The notes under the pieces were generated by a model. It saw only the letters and a program-made list of their open reading frames with translations, ran no database searches and was not told where the DNA came from. A stretch of 64,000 bases of DNA, from the NCBI RefSeq assembly GCF_011493005.1, contig NZ_CP049158.1, forward strand, positions 1,364,001-1,428,000, written 5' to 3'. This document shows, one piece after another, positions 36,315 through 45,100 of the stretch. The number at the start of each line of letters is the position of its first letter. Position 1 is the stretch's first letter. The DNA is from Caballeronia sp. SBC1. GTDB taxonomy: Bacteria; Pseudomonadota; Gammaproteobacteria; Burkholderiales; Burkholderiaceae. Made by a program: the position numbers and the translations under genes.

Positions 36315-37022
36315 TCATGCTTGCGCCAACGAGAAATCAACGGCGGCGCGAGCGTGAAGCGCGGTGGTGTCGAGCAGCGGCACGGGGCTGTCGGCTTCGT
36401 TCACCAGCAGCATGATCTCGGTGCATCCCAGCACGATTGCTTCCGCGCCCCGCGCCGCCAGTCCGTGAAGGACATCGCGATACAGCTTGCGTGAATCGTC
36501 GTTGACGATCCCGAGACACAGCTCGCGATAGATGATGTCGTGAATCACCGCTTGCTCGGCGGGCTCGGGCAGAAGCGTCGAGATGCCATGCCGCTCCTGC
36601 AGCCGGTCGCGGAAAAAACTCTCACGCATCGAAAACGCCGTGCCGATAAAACCGACCTTGCGTATGCCGCGCTTTCGCGCCTCGATCCCCGTCGGATCGA
36701 CGATATGAAGGAACGGCACGGACACCGCTGCGGCAATTTGCGGCGCGACGAGATGCATGGTGTTCGTGCAGAGCACGATGCAATGCGCGCCGCCCGCTTC
36801 AAGATGACGCGCGGCGTCGGCCAGCCGGATGCCCGCGATGTTCCATTGTCCGTCGCGTTGAAGCTGTTCGATCGGCGCGAAATTCACGCTATGCAGCAGG
36901 ACTTGCGCGGAGTTCAGGCCGCCAAGCCGCGTACGCACGTCGCGGTTGATCAGCCGATAATATTCAGTGGTCGACTCCCAGCTCATCCCGCCGATCATGC
37001 CAATAGTTCGCATGCTGTTCAT
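36315..37022 (-). CDS. Aspartate/glutamate racemase family protein (YgeA-like)
   Basis: A 235-residue enzyme with the two catalytic cysteines of the cofactor-independent racemases, in HCIVLCTNTMH and AIVLGCTEIMLL. The N terminus (RTIGMIGGMSWESTTEYYRLIN) is typical of YgeA-type broad-specificity amino acid racemases. It interconverts L- and D-aspartate or other amino acids in the cytoplasm. It is separated by about 100 bases from the convergent-reading neighbours on the same strand and looks monocistronic. Confidence 0.9.
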   Translation of the reverse strand: MNSMRTIGMIGGMSWESTTEYYRLINRDVRTRLGGLNSAQVLLHSVNFAPIEQLQRDGQWNIAGIRLADAARHLEAGGAHCIVLCTNTMHLVAPQIAAAVSVPFLHIVDPTGIEARKRGIRKVGFIGTAFSMRESFFRDRLQERHGISTLLPEPAEQAVIHDIIYRELCLGIVNDDSRKLYRDVLHGLAARGAEAIVLGCTEIMLLVNEADSPVPLLDTTALHARAAVDFSLAQA

Positions 37023-37117
37023 GGTGCCCGTCCTGCAAATCAGATTGATCGAAGCAACATAGTGCAGCGAACCGCGATGGCGGGCTAGGGCAAATTTTTG
37101 AGAAGGGGTCGCCCGAT

Positions 37118-37882
37118 CTATTTCGAACGCGCAACCGCGCAGGTATGGTCCTGCAACTCCTCCGACGACGCGAAGTCGCCTGTATCTCGTTGCACGTGAT
37201 CGTTGAGAAGAAAGAATGCTGGCTTGCCGTCAGGCGCCGCGGTTCCCGCGAGCAGCAAGGTCTGGTCTGCCATGATCTGGCCTTCTCTGGCCACGTCGGG
37301 GGCAAGGAGTTTGAACGGATCAATGGAGGCAAGATCGGCGTCATCGATACGCCGAATGCGGTATGCGTGCCCCCGCAGCAGCGTAGGGAACGGAGTCCAT
37401 TTAGTGCCGATCTTCGGGCCTTGCTCACGCAGTGCGCGAACCACATCTGGAGCAAGACAATCAATATGGATATGCAACTGGTTTTGCGTGCGCCCGCTGG
37501 TCGAGTTGATCGCTAGCGAAAGTTCGTCGCGTGGAAGGTCCTGACCTAACTTCGATTCAACAAAACGTCGTGCTTCCCACGCTGCGCGCCAATAGTTCGG
37601 CGAGCCCGGCAGCAGCAGATCGGGGCTTTCAACACCGCCGATGCGAGCGGTTGGAATCAACAAATACTGGGCAATGCCGTTAATATCTTTCAGGACCGCA
37701 AAGCCGCCAGACGGATCGACATCGGCACATTTCTGCGGGACATCCGCGCCGCGCGCGGCGGGCTCGCAGGAGTTGTGGACGATCTGCCATAACGCGTCGG
37801 GGTTGCCTGCGTGAGCCAGGGAGACACCGAGCGCGGCAACGGTGAGCGAAGCTAAGCGAACGAGAAGCCGGACTTGGCGCAT
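37118..37882 (-). CDS. cdh: CDP-diacylglycerol diphosphatase
   Basis: A 254-residue protein of the Cdh family. The start at MRQVRLLVRL gives a clean signal peptide or anchor ending near AHA/GN; an ATG 10 codons upstream is less likely. The HIT-like active site appears as LHIHIDCL, preceded by LAINSTSGRTQNQ. It hydrolyses CDP-diacylglycerol to phosphatidate and CMP at the inner membrane. Its length agrees with the E. coli enzyme. No linked phospholipid genes are seen. Confidence 0.92.
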   Translation of the reverse strand: MRQVRLLVRLASLTVAALGVSLAHAGNPDALWQIVHNSCEPAARGADVPQKCADVDPSGGFAVLKDINGIAQYLLIPTARIGGVESPDLLLPGSPNYWRAAWEARRFVESKLGQDLPRDELSLAINSTSGRTQNQLHIHIDCLAPDVVRALREQGPKIGTKWTPFPTLLRGHAYRIRRIDDADLASIDPFKLLAPDVAREGQIMADQTLLLAGTAAPDGKPAFFLLNDHVQRDTGDFASSEELQDHTCAVARSK

Positions 37883-37952
37883 AGGGTAAGCAGTCGACAC
37901 GAAAGCCTGCATCGTAACAAGACCTCATGACGAACGCGGACAACTTAAGACC

Positions 37953-39344
37953 CTACATCACGGGCAAATGAAGATGATGAGGATGTTCGACGGTGTCTGC
38001 AATCAGACTGAGCGCGTCTTCGCATTCATCAAGATTCTTCGGGCCGCCAAGGCATACGCGAATGGCTTCGGGCGGATTGCCATCGGTCGCGAAAGCCGCC
38101 GCTGACACCGCGCCAATCCCTTGCGAACGCAACTGCAATGCAAGTTCCGAAGCATTCCATCCGCACTCCGCCGGGATGGGCATCCACAAATGGAAACCGG
38201 CCGGATCGGCGTCGAACTTCCAGTGCGATAACACTCGCGCGGCCAGCTCCTGACGCGCCGCGGACTCCGTACGAATCGCGTCGAGCATGAGGTCTGCTGT
38301 ACCGTCGCCGACCCACTGCGTCGCCATCAGCACGGTAAAGGGGCTAGCCATTACCGTCGTCGCGCGCAGCGCTCCGGCAAGATGCTGGGAGCGCCGGGCG
38401 GACGGCGCACGAATGTAAGCAACGCGCAGACCAGCGCCAAAACTCTTGGAGAACCCCGTGACGTAATAAGTCAGGTCGGGGGCCAATGCAGCCAGCGCAT
38501 CGGGGGCCTGGACCGGTAACATGCCATACGCATCGTCTTCGATAATAGGCACGCTGTACCTTAGCGCGACATCGGCAAGCGCCTCACGCCGCTTCGACGA
38601 CAGCGTCACCGTGCTCGGATTCTGGATCGTAGGATTGCAATAGAACGCGCTGGGCTTATCACTCTTGCATAGCGCTTCGAACGAGTGAGCAAGCGGGCCG
38701 TCGTCATCTCGTGCCAGCGCCTGCAAACGCACGCCAAGTTGCGCCGCAATCGCCTTGATGCCCGGATACGCCAGCGTATCGAGGCAAATGGTCCCGCCCG
38801 GCCGCGCAAGCTGCGATACGAGCGCCACCAACGCGCTGTGAATGCCGGGACAGACGAGGACCTTGTCTTCATCGCAATCGTCGAAACGACGCTTCAGCCA
38901 TTTCGTTCCGGCAGCACGATCGTCAGCAGTGCCACCGAAATCCTGATACCTCAGCAGCCGATACGGATCCGTAGCCGAAAACAACCGCGCTGCTGAATCG
39001 CGCAAGCGTGCGGCGAGTTCGGCCGGCTCAGGCGGCATGTTCATGGTCATCTCGACACTACTGCCGCCGGACAGCGGCAGCGTTGCGGTCCGGCCGCGTA
39101 CGAATGTGCCGCTGCCGGCCCGCGAGTCGAGCAACCCTCTTTTGCGCGCTTCCGTGTAGGCCCGCGCCACGGTCGTGTAGTTGAGCTGCAGTTCATCGGC
39201 CAGCTCACGCAGGCCCGGCAGTCTATCCCGCGGACGCAAGCGCCCGCTCGCCAGATCTTCCTCAATTAACTCGGGAATCAGCAAATAAGCCGGCTTGCGG
39301 CTTTCTGTCAGCTTCCTGATCCAGTGATGAGTAAGACTGGCCAT
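37953..39344 (-). CDS. MocR-family regulator (GntR HTH fused to aminotransferase)
   Basis: A 463-residue protein. The winged helix of GntR type occupies about 10-75 (DRLPGLRELADELQLNYTTVARAYTEARKRGLL), and a type I aminotransferase-like PLP domain fills the rest, with Lys in YYVTGFSKSFGAGLR as the probable PLP ligand. MocR proteins bind DNA and sense PLP or PLP-amino acid adducts. The start is at MASLTHHWIRK. It is divergent from the Nit1C cluster across 422 bases holding repeated motifs near both promoters, so it is a candidate regulator of that cluster. Confidence 0.92.
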   Translation of the reverse strand: MASLTHHWIRKLTESRKPAYLLIPELIEEDLASGRLRPRDRLPGLRELADELQLNYTTVARAYTEARKRGLLDSRAGSGTFVRGRTATLPLSGGSSVEMTMNMPPEPAELAARLRDSAARLFSATDPYRLLRYQDFGGTADDRAAGTKWLKRRFDDCDEDKVLVCPGIHSALVALVSQLARPGGTICLDTLAYPGIKAIAAQLGVRLQALARDDDGPLAHSFEALCKSDKPSAFYCNPTIQNPSTVTLSSKRREALADVALRYSVPIIEDDAYGMLPVQAPDALAALAPDLTYYVTGFSKSFGAGLRVAYIRAPSARRSQHLAGALRATTVMASPFTVLMATQWVGDGTADLMLDAIRTESAARQELAARVLSHWKFDADPAGFHLWMPIPAECGWNASELALQLRSQGIGAVSAAAFATDGNPPEAIRVCLGGPKNLDECEDALSLIADTVEHPHHLHLPVM

Positions 39345-39406
39345 GAAACACTCTCGATTAAATACGGTTAAAAAACGATAGCACGCCCGCGACCCGAAAA
39401 AATAAA

Positions 39407-39420
39407 TTGATCGCATTAAG
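39407..39420. promoter_or_regulatory. Repeated motif TTGATCGCATTAAG, mocR-proximal copy
   Basis: Matches TTGATTGCATTAAC at 39642-39655 at 12 of 14 bases. Another TGATCG lies at 39430, exactly 22 bases (two helical turns) from the TGATCG here. It lies about 65 bases before the mocR start. MocR proteins usually bind direct repeats in such divergent regions. Confidence 0.5.
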
Positions 39421-39484
39421 TGCCACAAGTGATCGTATGGAGAATCCAGTAAATCGAGGGTCAATGCACATATCCGGTGTTTAT

Positions 39485-39534
39485 TGCACCAGACCGGCGC
39501 AACAGCACCAGGGCGATCACGCCACGCTGGTGCA
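39485..39534 (+). promoter_or_regulatory. NtrC-like half-sites upstream of the Nit1C promoter
   Basis: TGCACCA (39485-39491), GCACCA (39505-39510) and the inverted TGGTGCA (39528-39534) match the half-site of the NtrC consensus TGCACCA-N3-TGGTGCA, but the spacing is wider than normal (half-site centres 19 and 23 bases apart). They lie about 135-185 bases upstream of the sigma-54 promoter, a normal distance for enhancers. Confidence 0.4.
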
Positions 39535-39641
39535 GACCCACCGCCCTGTCGGGCCTGAGGCCAATCCCTGAAGGGCTCATCAGGATCGTTATCAAAAAAA
39601 TTCACGGCTTCACGCGCAATGATCGTTTGAATGATCGGATA

Positions 39642-39655
39642 TTGATTGCATTAAC
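39642..39655. promoter_or_regulatory. Repeated motif TTGATTGCATTAAC, nit-proximal copy
   Basis: Copy of the mocR-proximal motif. TGATCG is also found at 39620 and 39632, and the 10-base TTGCATTAAC is repeated perfectly at 39679, 33 bases (about three turns) away and overlapping the -12 element. A repressor bound here could block the sigma-54 promoter. Confidence 0.5.
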
Positions 39656-39667
39656 GCGCTCATTGAA

Positions 39668-39683
39668 TGGCACATCCGTTGCA
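39668..39683 (+). promoter_or_regulatory. Sigma-54 (-24/-12) promoter of the Nit1C cluster
   Basis: TGGCACATCCGTTGCA fits the RpoN consensus TGGCAC-N5-TTGCA at every defined base, with the invariant GG and GC at the required spacing. It lies 84 bases before the first Nit1C gene and on the right strand. This predicts nitrogen-limitation control and need of an AAA+ activator. Confidence 0.88.
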
Positions 39684-39766
39684 TTAACAGATTCGTATGC
39701 CGCAGTTCGTCGTCGAGTTGAAAATCCGGCGCCACTGATTAACTTTTCCATTTACCGGAGATTAGA

Positions 39767-40249
39767 ATGCCTGCCGTCAATATCCCGATGCACAAGAAAG
39801 GCGATTACCTTGTCGATTATGAAGAGAAGGTGTTTGAAGACGTCAAGGCCGCGCCGGGCGAAAAGGCGCTGGTGACATTCCACACGGTCGCGTTTGAAGG
39901 TTCCATCGGCTTCGTCAACTTGCTGCAAGCCACCCGGCTGCTGCGCAAAGGCTTCGAAACCTCGGTGCTGCTGTATGGGCCGGGCGTAACGCTCGGGCTG
40001 CAACGCGGCTTTCCGACTCTCGGCGACGAAGCGTTTCCGGGCCATCTGAACTTCAACAAGCAGATCCAGAAGTTCATGGAGGAAGGCGGCAAGGTCTATG
40101 CATGCCGCTTTGCGCTGCAAGCGTTGTATGGCCAGGGAGAAGCGTCGCTGATCGAAGGCATCAAGCCAATCAGCCCGCTCGACGTGCTCGACATCCAGTT
40201 GCTGCATCGGAAAGACGGCGCGCTGATCATCAACACCTGGACTGTCTGA
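39767..40249 (+). CDS. MSMEG_0572/Sll0783-family nitrogen starvation response protein (Nit1C, NitB-type)
   Basis: A 160-residue soluble protein, first gene of the cluster, preceded by CCGGAG. It has the layout of a small DsrE-like fold ([38 protein letters not shown], with [14 protein letters not shown] and [13 protein letters not shown]). Homologues always accompany the Nit1C nitrilase in cyanobacteria, mycobacteria and proteobacteria, and the cyanobacterial one is induced by nitrogen starvation. Its molecular function is unknown. The conserved Cys in YACRFAL might be functional. Confidence 0.93.
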   Translation: MPAVNIPMHKKGDYLVDYEEKVFEDVKAAPGEKALVTFHTVAFEGSIGFVNLLQATRLLRKGFETSVLLYGPGVTLGLQRGFPTLGDEAFPGHLNFNKQIQKFMEEGGKVYACRFALQALYGQGEASLIEGIKPISPLDVLDIQLLHRKDGALIINTWTV

Positions 40250-40284
40250 CGCAGGTCCGAAGCCTCTCATCACACGGAACGACC

Positions 40285-41298
40285 ATGCCCGACAAGAGAA
40301 TTGTCCGCGCCGCCGCGGTCCAGATAGCACCGGACCTCGCACGGCCCGGTGGCACCCTCGAGAAAGTCCTCGGAACGATCGACGATGCTGCACGCCAGGG
40401 CGTTCAACTCATCGTCTTCCCCGAGACGTTCCTGCCTTACTACCCGTACTTTTCTTTCGTGCGGGCGCCGGTGGCATCGGGTGCCGAACACATGCGTCTC
40501 TACGACGAAGCCGTAGTCGTTCCCGGTCCGGTGACGCACGCGGTGGCGGAGCGGGCGCTGCGGCACGGCATGGTCGTCGTGCTCGGCGTGAACGAGCGCG
40601 ATCACGGCAGCTTATATAACGCACAACTGATCTTTAATACTGACGGCGAGCTGCTGCTCAAACGCCGCAAGATCACGCCGACGTTTCACGAACGGATGAT
40701 CTGGGGCATGGGCGACGCGGCCGGCCTGAAGGTAGCGGAAACCAGCATCGGCCGAGTGGGTGCGCTCGCATGCTGGGAGCACTACAACCCGCTCGCGCGT
40801 TATGCGCTGATGACCCAGCACGAAGAGATTCATTGCAGCCAGTTTCCGGGCTCGCTGGTCGGTCCCATCTTTGGCGAACAGATTGAGGTGACCATCCGGC
40901 ATCACGCACTGGAATCCGGCTGCTTCGTGATCAATTCCACGGGCTGGCTGACCGAACCGCAGATCGAGTCGATCACGAAAGATCCCGGCCTGCAGAAGGC
41001 GCTTCGCGGCGGCTGCAACACGGCGATCATCTCGCCCGAAGGCCAGCACCTGGCCCCGCCGCTGCGCGAGGGCGAAGGATTGGTGATTGCTGACCTGGAT
41101 ATGTCGCTGATCACTAAACGCAAACGCATGATGGATTCGGTTGGCCATTACGCGCGGCCCGAATTGCTGAGCCTCGCGATCAACGACCGGCCGGCAGTCA
41201 CGTCGGCACCCATGAACAGCTTCTCACCTTCAACCGGGGGATTGCACCTTGAACGCGAACGAGACCTTGTCGGCCGTGAGCCGGCAATTGATGACTGA
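40285..41298 (+). CDS. Nitrilase of the Nit6803/Nit1C type (NitC-type)
   Basis: A 337-residue carbon-nitrogen hydrolase starting at the ATG 40285. The catalytic residues are Glu 47 ([12 protein letters not shown]), Lys 129 ([10 protein letters not shown]) and Cys 163 (ACWEHYNPL). Purified relatives such as Nit6803 convert aliphatic and aromatic nitriles to acids and ammonia. In Pseudomonas fluorescens the Nit1C cluster is linked to growth on cyanide as nitrogen source. The natural nitrile here is unknown. The gene overlaps the radical SAM gene by up to 50 bases. Confidence 0.95.
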   Translation: MPDKRIVRAAAVQIAPDLARPGGTLEKVLGTIDDAARQGVQLIVFPETFLPYYPYFSFVRAPVASGAEHMRLYDEAVVVPGPVTHAVAERALRHGMVVVLGVNERDHGSLYNAQLIFNTDGELLLKRRKITPTFHERMIWGMGDAAGLKVAETSIGRVGALACWEHYNPLARYALMTQHEEIHCSQFPGSLVGPIFGEQIEVTIRHHALESGCFVINSTGWLTEPQIESITKDPGLQKALRGGCNTAIISPEGQHLAPPLREGEGLVIADLDMSLITKRKRMMDSVGHYARPELLSLAINDRPAVTSAPMNSFSPSTGGLHLERERDLVGREPAIDD

Positions 41299-42367
41299 AC
41301 TGCAATCGGCGGGCTTGCGTCTCGCCGATCCGGACGCGGGTCTCAGCGTGGCCAGCCGTCGCGGCGGCGCGGGTCCGTCCGATCACAAGGCGGTCACCAT
41401 CGACGGCGTGACCATCATGGTGCCTGTGCATACGAACACCGCTTGGCACTCGCCGTTCGTGGCATCCGCACCCGACGCCCACGGCAGCAGCGCGTTGTTA
41501 CGCGGCTCGATCCCCATCGCAAACATCAGCTTCCCGAAGGCGCCGCGTTTCTACGCCATGCAGACCTTCGACGGCGTGCCCTACTCGCACATCGCTACGC
41601 TGCATGGTTCGGACGTGCTTGCCACGACCGTGCTGCAAACCTGCATCCGGTACGAAAGCCGCAAGAAGACCTGCAAGTTCTGCGCTATCGGGCAATCGCT
41701 TGCGGCCGGCAGGACGATCGCCCGCAAGACGCCCGAGCAATTAGCGGAAGTCGCGCGCGCAGCCGTGTTGCTCGATGGCGTCAAGCATATGGTCCTGACC
41801 ACCGGCACCCCGCCGACGAAGGATCGTGGTGCGCGGATCCTGTGCGAAAGCGCGTTCGCGATCAAGGCCGCAGTCGACCTGCCGATCCAGGCGCAATGCG
41901 AACCACCCGACGACGACAAGTGGTTCGAGCGCATGCGTGCAAGCGGCATCGATACGCTTGGCATGCATGTCGAAGTAGTCACGCCCGCGCTGCGTGAACA
42001 GCTCATGCCGGGTAAGGCGAGCGTACCCATCTCGCGCTACATGGAAGCCTTCAGGGCGGCCGTGGCGGTCTTTGGCCGGGGGCAGGTGAGCACCTACATC
42101 CTCGCGGGTCTCGGCGACACTGCCGAAGCCATTCTCTCTATCTCGCGCGAGCTGGTGGATCTCGGCGTGTATCCGTTCGTGGTCCCGTTCGTGCCGATCA
42201 GCGGCACGCCGCTCGAGGATCATCCCGCACCCTCGCCGGAGTTCATGAAGTCGGTCTTGCAGCCACTCGGCGCGATGGTGTCGGCGGGCGGCATGCGCTC
42301 CGCCGATATCAAGGCGGGCTGCGGCAAATGCGGCGCGTGTTCGTCGTTATCATCCTACGAGGTCTGA
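41249..42367 (+). CDS. MSMEG_0568-family radical SAM protein (Nit1C, NitD-type)
   Basis: A 372-residue protein from the TTG at 41249; ATG at 41291 (358 residues) is the other possible start, overlapping the nitrilase by eight bases. The SAM/4Fe-4S cysteines lie at 132, 142 and 145 (C-x9-C-x2-C), not the usual C-x3-C-x2-C. A C-terminal cluster, Cys 358, 361 and 364 (CGKCGAC), may bind a second Fe-S centre. It resembles biotin-synthase-like barrels ([22 protein letters not shown]). The reaction is unknown; a role in making the nitrilase substrate or modifying its product is possible. Confidence 0.92.
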   Translation: MNANETLSAVSRQLMTELQSAGLRLADPDAGLSVASRRGGAGPSDHKAVTIDGVTIMVPVHTNTAWHSPFVASAPDAHGSSALLRGSIPIANISFPKAPRFYAMQTFDGVPYSHIATLHGSDVLATTVLQTCIRYESRKKTCKFCAIGQSLAAGRTIARKTPEQLAEVARAAVLLDGVKHMVLTTGTPPTKDRGARILCESAFAIKAAVDLPIQAQCEPPDDDKWFERMRASGIDTLGMHVEVVTPALREQLMPGKASVPISRYMEAFRAAVAVFGRGQVSTYILAGLGDTAEAILSISRELVDLGVYPFVVPFVPISGTPLEDHPAPSPEFMKSVLQPLGAMVSAGGMRSADIKAGCGKCGACSSLSSYEV

Positions 42368-42369
42368 TC

Positions 42370-42930
42370 ATGCTCGCCGATACCGAAGATCTTGCAAGGC
42401 TCTACACCCCCGCTAGCTTCACGATCAAGTGGACCACGCTGCCGTGGGAAGCGAACGAAGCGTATAAGCTGCGGCGGGCGGTGTTCTGCATCGAGCAGGG
42501 GATTTTTATCGGCGATGACCGCGATGAAATCGATGAACGCGCGCAACTGCTCGTGGCGGTGAGTTGTGTTGGCGGAATGCCTGAGCAGGTGGTCGGCACG
42601 GTGCGCATTCACGAGGGTGAAGTTGGTGTATGGACCGGCTCGCGGCTCGCCGTGCATGCTGCGTTTCGGCGGCATGGCAAGATTGGCGCAACACTGATCA
42701 AGCTGGCGGTCAGCAGCGCGCACGCGCTTGGCTGCACGACTTTCCTCGCCCATGTGCAAAGCCAGAACGCGCCGTTGTTTCATGCGCTGCACTGGACCAC
42801 GCTCTCTGAAGAACTCATGCATGGCCGGCCGCATCATCTGATGCAGGCGGACCTCGCGTTCTACCCGCCTTGTGCGACACCGCGAAGCGGTTTCACCACG
42901 CAGCATTCGCCCGCGCGGATCGCGTCATGA
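42370..42930 (+). CDS. MSMEG_0567/Sll0786-family GNAT N-acetyltransferase (Nit1C, NitE-type)
   Basis: A 186-residue acetyltransferase starting two bases after the radical SAM stop. The GNAT core is clear: YKLRRAVFCIEQGIF, VVGTVRIHEGEVGVWTGSRLAV and the acyl-CoA loop RRHGKIGATLIKLAV. It belongs to the subfamily found only in Nit1C clusters. Its stop overlaps the next start (ATGA). Substrate unknown. Confidence 0.92.
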   Translation: MLADTEDLARLYTPASFTIKWTTLPWEANEAYKLRRAVFCIEQGIFIGDDRDEIDERAQLLVAVSCVGGMPEQVVGTVRIHEGEVGVWTGSRLAVHAAFRRHGKIGATLIKLAVSSAHALGCTTFLAHVQSQNAPLFHALHWTTLSEELMHGRPHHLMQADLAFYPPCATPRSGFTTQHSPARIAS

Positions 42931-43898
42931 CGGTGGCCGACCTCGTCGCCGCGTTAAGGGAAACGCGCGGCTTTCGCCACAAGACCGATATCGCGGGCGT
43001 GATGTCGACGCTTGCCCGGCATTTGCCGCGTGGCGCTTCCATCGACTCAAAAGCGGTCACCATAGGCGACGACTGCGCGGCCATTGCCGACGGGGACTCT
43101 CACCTGCTGTTCGCCATCGAAGGGCTGGTCAGCGACTTCGTGCGCGACATGCCCTGGTTCGCAGGCTACAGCAGCGTGATGGTTAACGTCAGCGATATCT
43201 ACGCTATGGGCGGCCGCCCGATCGCTGTCGTCGACGCACTCTGGAGCGACGGTCTGGGCGCGGCTGAAGACGTGCTGGCGGGTATGGCGGCGGCATCGAC
43301 CGCCTACGGCGTGCCGATAGTCGGCGGCCATAGCAATACACGCAGCGATCAGGCTCAACTTGCCGTTGCCATTCTCGGACGCGCGAACACACTGCTGTCC
43401 AGTTTCAATGCTCGCCCCGGCGACAGCCTGATGATGGCGGTCGATTTACGTGGCGCGTTTGAAGATCCGTATCCGTTCTGGAATGCATCGGTCGGCGCAC
43501 CCTCCGCGCGCTTGCGTGCCGACCTTGAGTTGTTGCCGATGCTCGCCGAAAGCGGTCTCTGCGATGCCGCCAAGGACATCAGCATGGCCGGCACGCTCGG
43601 CACCGCGCTGATGCTGCTCGAATGCTCCGGCGTGGGCGCCAGCATCGATCTTTCGCGTCTGCCCGCACCGCCTGCACACGATCGTCTGCGCTGGTTAAGC
43701 GCGTTTCCCAGCTTCGGCTTCGTGATGTCCGTGCGTAAAGAACACACAGATCAGGTAGCGCAGTTGTTCGTTGAACGTGAGCTGGCGTGCGCGGTGATTG
43801 GTACGGTCGATGCCTCGCGCAAAGTGGTGCTGCACGAAGGTGGCCAATCGGCGGAGTTGTGGAACTTCGACGACGACGCGTTCATCGTCGGAAGCTAA
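42927..43898 (+). CDS. Sll0787-family AIR synthase-like protein (Nit1C, NitF-type)
   Basis: A 323-residue protein of the PurM/ThiL/HypE/SelD superfamily, starting in the ATGA overlap. The ATP/metal-binding motifs are present: VTIGDDCAAIADGD, the dimer and ATP-binding VNVSDIYAMGGRPI and IVGGHSNT. The superfamily uses ATP to activate an amide, carboxylate or phosphoryl acceptor. HypE, a relative, dehydrates a thiocarbamate to a cyano group, so a nitrile-forming step is conceivable here. That link is inference. Confidence 0.92.
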   Translation: MTVADLVAALRETRGFRHKTDIAGVMSTLARHLPRGASIDSKAVTIGDDCAAIADGDSHLLFAIEGLVSDFVRDMPWFAGYSSVMVNVSDIYAMGGRPIAVVDALWSDGLGAAEDVLAGMAAASTAYGVPIVGGHSNTRSDQAQLAVAILGRANTLLSSFNARPGDSLMMAVDLRGAFEDPYPFWNASVGAPSARLRADLELLPMLAESGLCDAAKDISMAGTLGTALMLLECSGVGASIDLSRLPAPPAHDRLRWLSAFPSFGFVMSVRKEHTDQVAQLFVERELACAVIGTVDASRKVVLHEGGQSAELWNFDDDAFIVGS

Positions 43899-43909
43899 CG
43901 GAGCCTGAC

Positions 43910-45091
43910 ATGACCTCCACTGCGGCGCCTCGTTTAATGCGGATTGCCCTCACCACGCACTCGGTGAATCCGCGCGGTGGTGTGGTGCACGCGCTGGAAC
44001 TCGCGAGCGCGCTTGTTGACGAAGGCCACGACGTGACGCTCTTCGCGCCGGCAGCGGCCGGAGAATCGCTCTTCCGGGAGCCGCCATGCCGCGTGATTCT
44101 CGCTACCATCGAAGGCCCGCAACACAACACAGTCGCACTCGTCGACGCGCGGCTGCGCGCGCTCAAAGCCTGCATCAAAGCCTGCGATCCACGAAGTTTC
44201 GACGTGCTGCACGCGCAAGACAGCATCAGCGGAAACGCGCTTGCCGAGTTGGCCGCTGAAGCTGAAATAGCAGGTTTTGTACGGACCGTTCATCACCTGG
44301 ATCACTTCGACAACCCGCGCCTCGCCGCCTGGCAAACCCGTGCATGGCGGGATGCAGACCGTGTGCTGTGCGTGAGTGAAGTATGGACGCGCGAGATGCG
44401 CGAAAAGTACGGGATAACAGCAGCGACGGTGCCGAACGGCGTCGATCTTAAACGCTATTCGACCCAGCGGACGCATCACGATGAACGATTACGGCAGCGT
44501 CTTGGAATTGATGGCAGCGGACCGGTCGTACTGGCAGTCGGTGGCATTGAAGCGCGCAAGAACACGCTCCGCCTGCTCGATGCGTTCGCGGAACTGGTCA
44601 AACATCATCCGCACGCGTGTCTGGTGATCGCGGGCGGTGCAAGCCTGCTCGATCACGACGCTTACGCCCGAGCCTTCATGGATCGCGTGGCGGGGTTCAA
44701 GCTGTCGCAAGCGGTGAGCGTTACCGGTCCGCTTGATGACGCCGACATGCCTGCGCTTTTTCGTTGTGCCGATGTCCTCGCCATGGTCTCGCTGCGCGAA
44801 GGTTTCGGCCTGGTCGTCCTCGAAGCGCTTGCATGCGGCACGCCGGTCGTGGCGTCGAACATTGCGCCGTTCACCGAATACCTGGACAACTCGCTGTGCT
44901 GCTGGGCCACGCCCACCGATCCAGCGTCAATAGCTGACGCGCTCGAACGTGTGATCGATGGCCGGCATCCAACCGACTTCAATCATGCCGTGCCCGCGCT
45001 GCTCGATCGCATGAGCTGGCAGGCATCGGCAAGAAAGCACCTCGACATTTACAGCGCCTTGCTTGCAAGCCGCTCTCTTCCAACCCTTTAG
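43910..45091 (+). CDS. MSMEG_0565-family glycosyltransferase in Nit1C cluster
   Basis: A 393-residue GT-B, family 4-type glycosyltransferase. The donor-binding half contains VLAVGGIEARKNTLRLLDAF, SVTGPLDDADMPALFRCADV and the EX7E motif REGFGLVVLEALACGTPVV. It starts 11 bases after the AIR synthase-like gene. Some Nit1C clusters (cyanobacteria, mycobacteria) include this gene, while the compact Pseudomonas clusters usually lack it. It suggests that the pathway intermediate or product is glycosylated. Confidence 0.93.
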   Translation: MTSTAAPRLMRIALTTHSVNPRGGVVHALELASALVDEGHDVTLFAPAAAGESLFREPPCRVILATIEGPQHNTVALVDARLRALKACIKACDPRSFDVLHAQDSISGNALAELAAEAEIAGFVRTVHHLDHFDNPRLAAWQTRAWRDADRVLCVSEVWTREMREKYGITAATVPNGVDLKRYSTQRTHHDERLRQRLGIDGSGPVVLAVGGIEARKNTLRLLDAFAELVKHHPHACLVIAGGASLLDHDAYARAFMDRVAGFKLSQAVSVTGPLDDADMPALFRCADVLAMVSLREGFGLVVLEALACGTPVVASNIAPFTEYLDNSLCCWATPTDPASIADALERVIDGRHPTDFNHAVPALLDRMSWQASARKHLDIYSALLASRSLPTL

Positions 45092-45100
45092 GAACCCGTC

